DNA of 64,000 bases, taken from NCBI GenBank assembly GCA_037974665.1, contig CM075777.1:15399001-15463000 (forward strand), in the 5' to 3' direction. Numbering within the stretch: position 1 is the first letter of the stretch; every line of letters begins with the position of its first letter. This document shows, piece after piece, positions 34,492-44,161 of the stretch. This stretch comes from Ehretia macrophylla. Lineage: Eukaryota > Streptophyta > Magnoliopsida > Boraginales > Ehretiaceae. The notes beneath the pieces were generated by a model. The model was not told where the DNA came from, ran no database searches, and saw only the letters and a list, made by a program, of their open reading frames with translations. A program made the position numbers and the translations under genes.

Positions 34492-34986
34492 TTGGTCTCC
34501 ACCAATGTGGACAGTCTAAAAATTAATGTAGACGCAGCCTTTAAAGACTCTTGTAAGAATGTAGCATGTGCTCTTATCTGCAGAGATTGGCAAGGAGGCC
34601 TAATCTACGGACAAGCTTTTTCTTTGCGATGTTCCTCTGCATTTGAAGCTGAAGCCTTGACCAGTAGATATGCATGCCATTTTGCTACTCAGTCTTCTCT
34701 TTCTAACGTCACAATTGAAAGTGACGCAGAAGATGTTATCAAAGCAATCAATTCTCTCTTACTTGCTCCTTGGAAAACAAGATCAGTGGTGGAGGATATT
34801 CAAAAGATTGTTGCATCAAGCCATTCAATCCGGCTCAAGTGCATCAAAAGAACGGCTAACCACGCGTGTGATTGGATTGCGAAATCTCATCTTAGGAAAA
34901 ACTTGCCCCTTGATTGGGCTTCAAATTTACCTTCTCATTTGTACCGGATACTACTTTCTGATTCCCTCCCCATGGGAGTGGGATAA
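34492..34986 (+). pseudogene. LINE ORF2 C-terminal RNase H domain
   Basis: An open frame of 164 residues with KINVDAAF (first catalytic D), FEAEALTSRYA (E), IESDAEDVIKAI (D) and RTANHACDWIAK at the end. This is the order of the RNase H found at the C-terminus of many plant LINEs. The domain frame is open, but the element as a whole is dead. Confidence 0.8.
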
Positions 34987-35082
34987 ACTTTATTTTCTCC
35001 TTTTGCAATATTAATATGTTGTTTGTTTTCAACCAAAATAAAAATAGATATGGGGGCTTAATTAAGAAATTTGCAAGTTTAG

Positions 35083-35092
35083 GGGTTTAAAT
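35083..35092 (+). promoter_or_regulatory. Possible TATA-like element of the PPR gene
   Basis: GTTTAAATAG lies about 120 bases before the ATG at 35213, between the end of the LINE and the gene. It is the only TATA-like string in this short spacer. The assignment is weak. Confidence 0.3.
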
Positions 35093-35212
35093 AGAAGCGT
35101 GGACATCACATCAGTATTGTATTTTCAGAATCGATCCGGCGCAGGTCTTGTTTGCTCACCCACATTCTTTTTTCATTTCTCGTTTCTATTTTCCCCAAAT
35201 TGGAGGGGAAAG

Positions 35213-37108
35213 ATGAACAAGAGCAACACAGCAGCTGCTTTTATTTCTTTTGGTAGCTCGAGATTTTTCTCTTCACCTAAACGAGGTACACTTACATCTA
35301 CTCTTTTCTTTATGCACCCACTAATTTTCTCATCACCTCTTCAATGTATTACAACTCACCGCTCCTTTTCACTAAAATCAAGATATGGGTTTGAATCCAT
35401 TAAGAATATTGATGATGCTATTTCTCTATTCCATCGAATGGTTCGCATGAGACCTAAGCCTCCCGTTGAACAGTACAATAAACTACTGACTGTTATGGTT
35501 AAGATGAAACATTATTCGGCCGCTGTTTCTTTGTTCAAGGATATGCGCATTTTGGATATTCCTGTTGATGAATATACGATGAATATTTTGATAAACTGTT
35601 ATTGTCGTATGAAATGTGTCGATTCGGGTTTTGGAATCTTAGCCTGCTTTTGCAAGCTTGGCCATGTACCTAATGTCACTACCTACAACACTCTAATTAG
35701 GGGGCTGTTTTTCAAAGATAAGGTTCTTGAGGCCGTAGAGTTATTCAAAAAGTTGATCAGAGAGGATCTTTGTGAGCCAGATGAAGTTACTTTCTCGACT
35801 GTACTAGACGTGTTGTGCAAATCGGGACATACAAACAAGGGGGTTGAGCTGCTCAGGGTATTGGAAAAAGGAAATTGTAAACCCGACACCGTTGCGTATA
35901 ACACCGTTGTTGATAGTTTATGTAAAGATAAAATGGTAGATGATGCTATGAACCTATTATCCGAAATGATTGACAAGGGCATTCCACCAAATGTTGTCAC
36001 CTACAGTTCGTTAATTCAAGGATTGTGCAATTTTGGCCAGTGGAATGAAGTTAAACTGTTATTGCATGAGATGGCTGATTACAAAATCTCTCCAGATTTA
36101 CATACTTTTACTATTTTGGTGGATGCATTTTGTAAGGAAGGATTAATAGAAGATGCAGAGCGTGCATTCCAATTAATGATCCAAAGGGGTTTTCATCCTA
36201 ACGTATTCACATATGGTGCACTGATGGATGGATATTGTTTGCAAGGCCGACCAGATGAAGCACAAAGAGTTTTTGAACGTATGATGGCTGAAGGCTTGAA
36301 GCCTGATATTACAAATTATAACATTTTATTGGATGGATTTTGCAAAAATAAGAAAATAGATGATGCAATGTGCTTGTTTCAACAGATGCCTCGCCATGGA
36401 TTGGTTCCTGACGTAGTGAGTTATAACATCATGATACAGGGATTGTTTCGCGTAGGTAAATGTAATACTGCACAAAAACTTTTTGAGGATATGCAGTTGG
36501 TAGGTATCTTTCCAAGCACTTACACTTACGGTATTATGTTAGATGGGCTTTGTAAGAACATGCACATTCAAGAAGCTTTGGCCTTTTTTTGTGATGTCGA
36601 GTGCAAAGGACTAGTTCACCATATTTCTATATACAATATCATAATTGATGGATTGTGCAAGAGTGGGAAACTTGATGTTGCTCAAATTATGTTTAACAAT
36701 CTTGCTTCCAAAGGATTGGATCCAGATGTGAAGGCATACACTATAATGATAAATGGGCTTTGCCAACAAGGGTTCCTGGAGGATGCAAAGAAGCTTTTTG
36801 ATAAAATGGAAAAAAATGGTTGCTTGCCAAATGGAGTTACATACAATGTTATTGTCCAAGGATTCCTAAAGCAGGGTATCTCTCATAATGCGATGATGTA
36901 TCTCGAGCAAATGGTTAAAAGAGGTTTCTCACCTGATGCATCCACATTGTCCATCTTGATAGATCTACTTCCTGCAGAAGGTCAGGATCCTTTGTTTCAG
37001 AATATGATTCAAAAATTGGTTCCAAATGATAAAAGTAGTCTCCAAGTTCCAGGTTCTGCTTTATCTTCCTTACTTGAACACAAGATGTTGACAGTTGCAA
37101 AGATGTGA
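35213..37108 (+). CDS. P-class PPR protein, Rf-like, probably mitochondrial
   Basis: A single open frame encodes 631 residues. The N-terminus (MNKSNTAAAFISFGSSRFFS) is rich in S, A, F, R and K with few acidic residues, as in mitochondrial targeting peptides. About 14 complete PPR motifs run from residue 85 to 575, all 35 residues except repeat 3 (36), with a half motif before and a partial one after. The C-terminus has no E, DYW or SMR domain. Motifs of the VTYNTLIDGLC type and length near 630 fit the restorer-of-fertility-like clade, which binds mitochondrial RNA. I chose ATG 35213 rather than the in-frame ATG 35099 because it begins the targeting-like segment and is kept in the pseudogene at 53630. 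There are no introns, as usual for the family. It is the only intact copy in the window. Confidence 0.9.
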   Translation: MNKSNTAAAFISFGSSRFFSSPKRGTLTSTLFFMHPLIFSSPLQCITTHRSFSLKSRYGFESIKNIDDAISLFHRMVRMRPKPPVEQYNKLLTVMVKMKHYSAAVSLFKDMRILDIPVDEYTMNILINCYCRMKCVDSGFGILACFCKLGHVPNVTTYNTLIRGLFFKDKVLEAVELFKKLIREDLCEPDEVTFSTVLDVLCKSGHTNKGVELLRVLEKGNCKPDTVAYNTVVDSLCKDKMVDDAMNLLSEMIDKGIPPNVVTYSSLIQGLCNFGQWNEVKLLLHEMADYKISPDLHTFTILVDAFCKEGLIEDAERAFQLMIQRGFHPNVFTYGALMDGYCLQGRPDEAQRVFERMMAEGLKPDITNYNILLDGFCKNKKIDDAMCLFQQMPRHGLVPDVVSYNIMIQGLFRVGKCNTAQKLFEDMQLVGIFPSTYTYGIMLDGLCKNMHIQEALAFFCDVECKGLVHHISIYNIIIDGLCKSGKLDVAQIMFNNLASKGLDPDVKAYTIMINGLCQQGFLEDAKKLFDKMEKNGCLPNGVTYNVIVQGFLKQGISHNAMMYLEQMVKRGFSPDASTLSILIDLLPAEGQDPLFQNMIQKLVPNDKSSLQVPGSALSSLLEHKMLTVAKM

Positions 37109-39040
37109 TCTCCAGGTTTCTGCTACACGTTTGTATTTATTTGTTTCTTATATTACTATAATTTGTAATCTAATTATATCTGGAAAGAAATTCCTATCCT
37201 ATATAAGTTCTTGGCACGTTTTTTAATATTGAACCTGAGAAAGTCTATGTCTATCTTTTCGAGATGTGGCTTTCATAAGTAGTCATGGTATTTGACATAA
37301 TAATGCCTAGAGAGAGATGCTACTTTGTCATGAAAGCATTTTACAGATAACAATGAGAATAATTGACTTGTCACAGCCTTGAAGAAGTTACAATAGAAAA
37401 ATTAAGCAAGATAGGCAAGCTTTATCCATGTTTAAGTTTTTTGTGGTTGTTGATCAGAATTCTTACTAGAGGAGAAATATTATATGGAAGAAGTTTTAGA
37501 TTCAGATTTATGTAAGTTTAACTAATATATATGCAATCATAGTATTCCACCTATTTCGCCAGATTCACAATTTTCTTTTTTGATATTGTGCTAGAAACCT
37601 GATTAGCGTCCAAATCTTGATAGCTGGAGCCGGAGGATTGGAAGTGACTTGATCATATATCAGATGTCAAAGAAGATTATCTGACAATACTAAAGCATTA
37701 TTTGTTCTTATTTTTGTGATACTTGCTTCAATTTAAAAGACACTTTTAATAAACGGAGAACGAAACACTTCCATCTGAAAAAGCATCAAAGTTTGTGAAA
37801 CACTCAAATGTCCGAAGAAGGGTTGTTATATTAATGAGTAGACGAATGTAGACAGATTCTTTTTTTCTCTTTACTTTTGAGCAAGTATAAAATGACTGTG
37901 ATAATTGCGTAATTAATTGAATAAATAGTCTAATTGCCTTTTATGTGACAATTTTATCCGTCAGGGTACAATCACACTGTCAATGTGAACATACTGCTGT
38001 CTATTTTTAAAAGTTGCAACACAAGTAATAGTTTTAAACCATTCAATCCAGAAGGCGGGTTTAGAATCATCTAAAAGGCAATTGTAGAATATTGGATTTT
38101 CTTTTGATCTACCAAAAAGCAGTAAACTGTTAATCTTTTGAGATCTTAACGAACTGATGTAGTATATAATTCCATACAAATTCAGGCATTTAAATTTCCT
38201 GGATCTGCTCAAAGTGCTCCAATCTTGCTGATCTTGGATGAATATATCAGGGTAAAGCAAGTTTGATGATACTGTTTTCATGTATTATGCCCATGTATAG
38301 ATATGAGCAGTTGATGTTGAAGCATTAAGCCTGCACAGGATTCAGTGTATTGAGTTTATCATCAATTCTGTTACTTCGATTGCTGTTTGTCTTTTGCCTT
38401 CTTGGTTTCCTCGCTAATTTTCCCCATAACCTAATAATGTTGGGCTTTTGGTTCTTAAACATCCATCTATTTTTGTTTTTATATGTCATCTGCAGCAATT
38501 GATTCTATCATTTCTAAGCACATTGCTCCAATTTATAGATGGAGATTAAAGAAGTTGACTTCCATATTGGCTAAACACTCCTTTCCATATGATCAGGTGG
38601 TCTTGAGTTTGTTCTCTACATTTAATAGCTAGTTCTGAAGCAAAGCCTGCATATATGTCAGCAGCAACAAGCGAGTGAACATGATATCAAGAATGTTAGG
38701 CCAGAAGATCCTTTGTAATGTGGAAGATGATGAGGTGCTCTTGTGAATCCTTCCATTGTTAAATTATTGTGGCATATTGTTTTTCAATTTACAATTGCAT
38801 AACTGTGATGTTGGCTTATTTTTTGCTGCAGCTGACAATTGTGCTTCCTACTAAACATGGTACAGACGTAGAGTTGGGTTAATTATGTCAAAAGACCTGG
38901 AGTGGATTTGTGCAAGTTATCAGACTGCGCAATTTGTTGCATGTGGTACACTATTTATGGTCTTGGCGACTGATATGCATCTATAATGTCCATCATTCCC
39001 ACTTAGACTCAAAAGAACTGGACATTCCCATGGTAACTCT
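37109..39040. repeat. 3' flank of the intact PPR gene (block C1)
   Basis: It is mosaic similar to 564-1260: 37109-37400 matches the first part and 38625-38960 the later part (AGGTGCTCTTGTGAATCCTT at about 38731). Between them about 1.2 kb has no counterpart in block A. No gene was recognised; the minus ORF 37961-38281 has no supporting similarity. Confidence 0.65.
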
Positions 39041-39283
39041 ACTTGCAATTTTCAATTGACTTTCGCTTGCTTTTGTTTTTTCTTTTTTGTCAATCCACAC
39101 CACGCCACACTAGTGTGGTTCATCCGAGCGCTTTGCCCTTGCATATATCCAAGGAAGCTCCTAATTCTTTCCTCCTTTGCTGGCAGATACCATTTTTACA
39201 TGAGACTTTTCTACTTGACCATTGGAAGACCGAAAAATAAGAGTACGAGTACTTTTTTGCCCCTCATACCTTCAAAAGGGTCA

Positions 39284-39535
39284 AGATATGGGTTTGACTC
39301 TATTAAAGATTTAGTGACCCAAGCCTTTGGTTGTAATCCAATGAACTACTGGGTACTGACAACTATCGCGAAGAGGAAACATTATTTCTGCTTCCTTGTG
39401 CAAGAATATGGTGCATGCTGGGTATTCATATTGATGAATATACCATGAATACTGTGATCACCTGTTATTGCTGTATAAACTGTGTCAATTTTGGTTTTGC
39501 AATCTTAGCCTGCTTGTTCAAGCTTGGCAATGTTT
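39284..39535 (+). pseudogene. PPR gene remnant, N-terminal part (copy 3)
   Basis: SRYGFDSIKD, then WVLTTIAKRKHY, then in another frame DEYTMNTVITCYCCINCVNF and FAILACLFKLGNV match residues 56-150 of the intact PPR protein. There are internal deletions and at least two frame changes. Homology stops at about 39535, after which TTTTGGTTTTGCAATCT is repeated. It is dead. Confidence 0.75.
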
Positions 39536-39699
39536 AGTCTACGTTTACTGCAGTCAATTTTGGTTTTGCAATCTGTTACTGCAGTCTACATTTGGTCTCT
39601 CATTTTCTAGCAAATATTTTCTGCAGGTAATTGATTAAGATGAAGATCAGTGGAATTCAACACAGCACTAAGAAGCTCATCGATAGTAGTCAGAAGGGA

Positions 39700-40385
39700 T
39701 TGTGGGGTTCAATCCCTAAAAACTCCCTAGTCTCGATGTGGAATTTAGCCTTGATAAGGGGTTTGTTCTTGTGATTGATGATTAAAAACGATTCCAGAGC
39801 AGCTTTGGCCTCACCATGATAAGAGGTATTCTACACTTGCCAGGTGAAGACATACATCAGCATCTGAAGATTGAGTTGGTGGATAAACAGAACCAAGCAG
39901 TTGCAAGTTTTACAGCGGATTGGAAAGCTTTCGACTGGACAAAACAGCTAGACTAATTGTTTTATCTTGAAGATTCCAACACAGCAGCTAGCCAGCAATC
40001 ATACGCTTTTCGATATGGTGGTGGTGACAGTCTTTGTCTCCTGCGTCACCTCTTGGTGGTGAAATTCCATATGCTTGAAATGGGTAGAAGGATATCGTCA
40101 ACTGTGAGCAAGATATAAGGTTGTCCTCTGCTTGAACTATGGAGCTAAATAAATCTTTGTTCATTTGCAATATCCTTTAGGGGAAAATCTCCAGATAAAG
40201 AAGATACACTACCAAATGAGATATTGGAAGACCATGTATTGATTCACTCTTCAAATTTGACAGATATTTGAGATTCACCCCTCTTCAAGCGAGTATATGT
40301 TTATTTAACTTCTTGTGTGACACATGAAATAACTTCTTTTGTAAGATTGTCTAACTTGCATTGTTAAATGTGGCAGATTGTTTTT
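39700..40385. repeat. Duplicated block (C2), copy of 2103-2700
   Basis: It shares nearly the whole of 2103-2690 with a few indels, including a 25-45 bp insertion near 40018-40050. It follows the PPR remnant as in block A, supporting duplication of a larger unit. No ORF is kept between the two. Confidence 0.7.
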
Positions 40386-40990
40386 CAAACCACAATTCCA
40401 TCATTGTGATGTTGGCTTGATTTTTTGTAACAGGAGACAAATGTGCTTCCAACTAAACATGGTACAATGTAGATATTGTTTTCTTTAAATCTATGAGAAT
40501 TCGGGTTTTGCTCAACTTATCCCATGGAGCCCTGAAGTTAACAGCCAATTGAATCTTCAACGAACTGGAGAAGACTCGAACTGATAACCTCTAGGAAGCA
40601 CATTGAGGGCTTGAGAAAAGATGCTATCTTATCACTCATTGTTACTCTTGTATGTTCTAGTAATTTTACATTTGAAATTATCCTTTCATTTTTTTCTTTC
40701 TCCAATCTAAAAAGTTATAAAATTCCTTCCTTTCTTTTCCCTTCTTCAATTTTTGCCATACAAATGCGAGAATTTCCTTTCTTTATGTCTCTTTCCTCTT
40801 TCTTTCCTTTCTTTTCTCTTGCAAATCCATGTTTGAGATATTTGTAATTGCTCACCAGATTACTAACTAGAGGAGGGGAATACTATAAGGTATGAGTTCA
40901 AGGTACTCAAAACTGCAAAATCTCATTTGAAAGAAAAGAGCTAATTAATTTTGCCCCCTTAATGTATAGGTAGTGTAATAATTTATCTTT
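40386..40990. other. Intergenic DNA with pyrimidine-rich stretch
   Basis: It begins with a short similarity to 37-39 kb flank sequence (GTGATGTTGGCTTGATTTTT). The T/C-rich ORF at 40611-40847 is low complexity. No gene was recognised. Confidence 0.45.
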
Positions 40991-40994
40991 TATA

Positions 40995-41190
40995 GACAGT
41001 TTGGAACAAATGAATTTTATAAAATTTTTACGAAATTCATTTGCAAATCCAATTTCTTATATTTGGAAGCAACACTTTACAAAATTAAAAATCCAAAATC
41101 AAATCTTGGATTTGCTCAAGTTTATCCAAATTCTTGTTCAAGAGTTGGAATTTGCAAATTCACGTTTTTAAGTTAGGTGTTTATCTTTTG
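40995..41190 (+). repeat. Interspersed repeat, inverted relative of 30270-30490
   Basis: It starts near GTTTGGAACAAATGAATT and shares AAATTCATTTGCAAATCC and TTTGGAAGCA with the complement of 30270-30490. It is a non-coding, diverged family member. Confidence 0.55.
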
Positions 41191-41226
41191 AAGACAAAAA
41201 TGTCCTTTGGGTGTTTTTACACTTAA

Positions 41227-41858
41227 GGTAGCAATTGGTATAATGAAATGGATTTGGAATGGAATGACATTCCCATCTCTTTTTTATTCCCATACTTGGT
41301 ATGAAGAAATGAACTTGAGAATCTCATTCCTAAGGTAATCTCATTCCCGCGTATATGGAATCACCATTCCTGAGCAAACACATGAAAATTGGCCATTCCT
41401 ATGTGTTTGTAAATTAACTTGACTACCATACCCCCATATTTCAATAATAATAATGATAATAACAAAAATAATAAAAAAATAACAATAATAATAATTAAGA
41501 AATATAATAATAATAATTATTATAAAATACTAATAATAATAATAATAATAATTATTATTATTATTATTATTATAATAATTATTATTATTATAAAAATAAA
41601 AATAAAAATAAAAATAATAATTATTATTATAAAAATAATAATAATAATTATTATTATTATAAAAATCAAATTAAAATAAAAAACTAAAAATAAAATAAAA
41701 ATAAGTAATAATAAAAATAATCAATAAAATTAAAATAACAAAATAATAATAAATAATAATAATAATATTGATTGAAATAATAATAATAATAAATAAATAA
41801 ATCATAATAAAGATAAAAATTAAAAATTAAAATGATGATTATTATTATTAGTAATAAT

Positions 41859-41913
<55 letters not shown>

Positions 41914-42363
41914 TTAATAATAAAGATAATAGTAATAATAATAATAATAATAAAGTAAAATAATAATGATAAGAGTAAAAATAATAATAATAATAATAAT
42001 TATAATTATAATTATAATAATTATTGTTGTTGTTATTATAATTATTATTATTATTTTTATTTTGTTGTTATTATTATTATTATTATTGTTTATTGTTGTT
42101 GTTGTTATTATTATTATCATTATTATTTATTATGTTTATATTGTTTACGGTTATATTTATGTTTATTTTTATTTTTAATACTATAATAATAAAAGGGCAA
42201 TCATGTTATATTATACAAGGCATTCTCATTACTACTCTTCATTCCTAGAACATGCCAAGTATGTCATTCGTATTCCCAAGTTCATTTCATTCTTAGTTTC
42301 ATTCCATTCGTTGGCCCATTCCATTCCTTGCCTAATCCATTACAATATATCAATCGCTATCTA
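41227..42363. mobile_element. Inverted-repeat element filled with TAA/TTA repeats
   Basis: The left end GTAGCAATTGGTATAATG and the complement of the right end GATAGCGATTGATATATTG form imperfect terminal inverted repeats of about 45 bp, both continuing into ATGGATT and GGAATGGAATG. TAAG flanks both sides and could be a target duplication. The core 41435-42175 is mostly TAA/TTA trinucleotide repeat that switches strand. It is a non-autonomous DNA element of unknown superfamily, expanded by a microsatellite. Confidence 0.55.
41435..42175. repeat. TAA/TTA trinucleotide microsatellite tract
   Basis: Over 700 bases of TAA, AAT, TTA and related units with few interruptions. ORFs here translate to runs of I, N and K or L, Y and V and are not genes. 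Confidence 0.95.
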
Positions 42364-42609
42364 AGAGTTTAATTTTAGCTCAAATACAAAGATAAAAAAA
42401 TTAAAAAAAATAGACCGAAACCCCCTCTCTCATCCTTCCTCTTTCAACAAAATACAAAGACAAATAGTTACGTAACGCCTCTCTTGCTATTGATCAATAA
42501 AAATCGCAACCAATATATTATTTTAATAGTTGAATGTACATAATTAAGTTTAAGAGATTGAGTAATACAAACCAATATAAGGAAATAAATCATTAGAGTT
42601 TTATACGCA

Positions 42610-43007
42610 GGGTAAATTTCACACTTAGTCCCTATTGTTTACATATTTTTTCAATGTAGTCTTTAATATTTCAAAAGATTTATAGTGGTCCTTAATGTTT
42701 ACAAAAATTATTCAAAATGGTCCCTATTGTTCTAACTTAGTCAAGTTGGTCCTTATTATTTTTCAAAAAATTCAATTTAGTTCCTTTTGTTTCTTTAAAA
42801 AAATCATTTTAGTCCCTACACGTGACCCCTTTAGGGACTACATTAAATTTTGTGGAAAATAATAGGGATTAAATTGGCTAATTTTGAACAATAGATACCA
42901 TCTTGAATCACTTTGTAAACATTAAGAACTAATATGATTTTTTTGAAACATTAAGAACTAACTTGAGAAAAAGTATAAACAATAGGGACTAAGTGTGAAA
43001 TTTACCC
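42610..43007. mobile_element. Mutator-type MITE, copy 3 (398 bp)
   Basis: Clean inverted ends GGGTAAATTTCACACTTAGT and its complement ending GTGTGAAATTTACCC. A perfect 10-bp target duplication TTTATACGCA lies at 42600-42609 and 43008-43017. It shares AGTCCCTATTGTTT arms with the copies at 5205 and 13620. It has no coding capacity. Confidence 0.9.
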
Positions 43008-43017
43008 TTTATACGCA

Positions 43018-43520
43018 TTAGGGGGTAAAATTATACTGAGCCTTACAAGTAAAAATACTATTGCATTATTCATATTAAAGGATAAATTGGGGGAAAAATT
43101 ATGCTTATAACCGATCGTGTAACTTCTTCATCTTTTTAAACATTATATTAGTATTTGTTTGTCATTTTTCATCTGTAGTTAAGCTAATTACAAATATGAA
43201 ATAGATTCTTGTGGTTTTATTAATTTTACTATGGTTTGGTTTAGACCATATAGGGAAAGTAAGCTCACTTTGATAAATTTTTCCATTGTTAGAAATAGTG
43301 TTTATTTTAAAAAGGAAGCACAAGAAATAAATTTTTTGACAGATGAAGAAGATATAATAATCAAACTAGTCATAAATATTTTATAATCGAGTAAAAATAC
43401 ACGCTTATTTTGGTTTATTCTTAAATTATGAACAATGAAACAATATTCTTAGTTAAAAAATTAGTAAAACTTAAATTCGTTAAGGGTAGTTATATAAATA
43501 TATTCAAATCTTAATATAAT
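43018..43520. other. AT-rich DNA, nothing recognised
   Basis: It lies between a MITE and a LINE fragment. No supported feature. Confidence 0.5.
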
Positions 43521-43523
43521 ATT

Positions 43524-44161
43524 TTGATTACTATGAAATATTTTTCTTATGCGGGGAAAGTCCAGTTAATCAATTTAGTTCTTCACAGCTTCACAAACTA
43601 TTGGTGCAATGTCTTTATTATTCCGAAAGGGGTGGTTAAAGAAATTGAGAAGAAGTTTGCAACCTTTTTATGGAACAACCGGGGTGACAATGCAAAAGGT
43701 GCAAAAGTTTCTTAGGATGATGTGTGTCGTCCGAAAAAAGAAGGAGGCTTGGGTATCCGTAGACTAGAGGATGTCAATTTCGTGGCCTTGATGAAACTAT
43801 TTTGGCATACGTACTCCCAGGAACAGTCACTGTGGGGTTATTGGGTGAATACAGTGTTTCTTGATAATCAAAGTATTTGGAGCATTGACATCCCATATAA
43901 TGCTTCATGGTCGTGGAGAGACCTGCCTCTCAATTCATCAAGCATATTATCGGTGATGGTTCGAAGACATTTTTTCTCTGGGACTGTTGGTTACCAAATG
44001 ATACAATTTATGAGTATATGAGGATGGAAAACATTAATATTCCTGAATACCTCAAAACACTTAAAGTTTCCAGTTGCATTAGTGACAATCAGTGGCGATG
44101 GCCAAGAGATTTAGAGTTCATTGAAGGCCTTAACCTAGGAATGCCTAACCAAGGAAATCAG
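43524..44161 (+). pseudogene. LINE ORF2 fragment, post-RT part, left of a copia insertion
   Basis: YAGKVQLINLVLHSFTNYWC, IEKKFATFLWNN, PKKEGGLGIRRLEDVNFVAL and, in a second frame, FIKHIIGDGSKTFFLWDCWL are the standard segments after the reverse transcriptase in plant LINEs. A TAG at 43713-43715 stands where TGG is usual (KVSW). The fragment ends at the inserted element and resumes at 52814. Confidence 0.8.

Larger units (their letters stand above)
30594..35045 (+). mobile_element. LINE (plant L1-like) with ORF1 tail, endonuclease, RT, zf-RVT and RNase H; dead
   Basis: About 4.45 kb in the usual plant LINE order: the end of ORF1, then ORF2 with endonuclease, reverse transcriptase, zinc-binding region and a C-terminal RNase H. 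It is 5'-truncated within ORF1. ORF2 is broken by in-frame stops (for example TGA at 31421-31423 and TAG near 31595) and by frame changes between about 32330 and 32690 and near 33055 and 34020. The 3' end has TTTTCAACCAAAATAAAAAT rather than a long poly(A). It ends about 170 bases before the ATG of the intact PPR gene, on the same strand. Confidence 0.85.

Noticed and set aside
35099-35212. In-frame upstream ATG extending the PPR protein by 38 residues
   Set aside because: The ATG at 35213 starts a targeting-like segment and is the start conserved in the pseudogene at 53630; the extension lies beside the LINE end.
37961-38281. 106-residue minus-strand ORF downstream of the PPR gene
   Set aside because: No recognisable similarity, no conserved counterpart in the other flank blocks, and ordinary length for chance in AT-rich DNA.
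39043-39448. 130-residue protein gene
   Set aside because: Its later part is a frame of the broken PPR remnant; its first part has no supporting similarity.
41419-42178. ORFs of poly-isoleucine, asparagine or tyrosine
   Set aside because: Pure translation of the TAA/TTA microsatellite in several frames.
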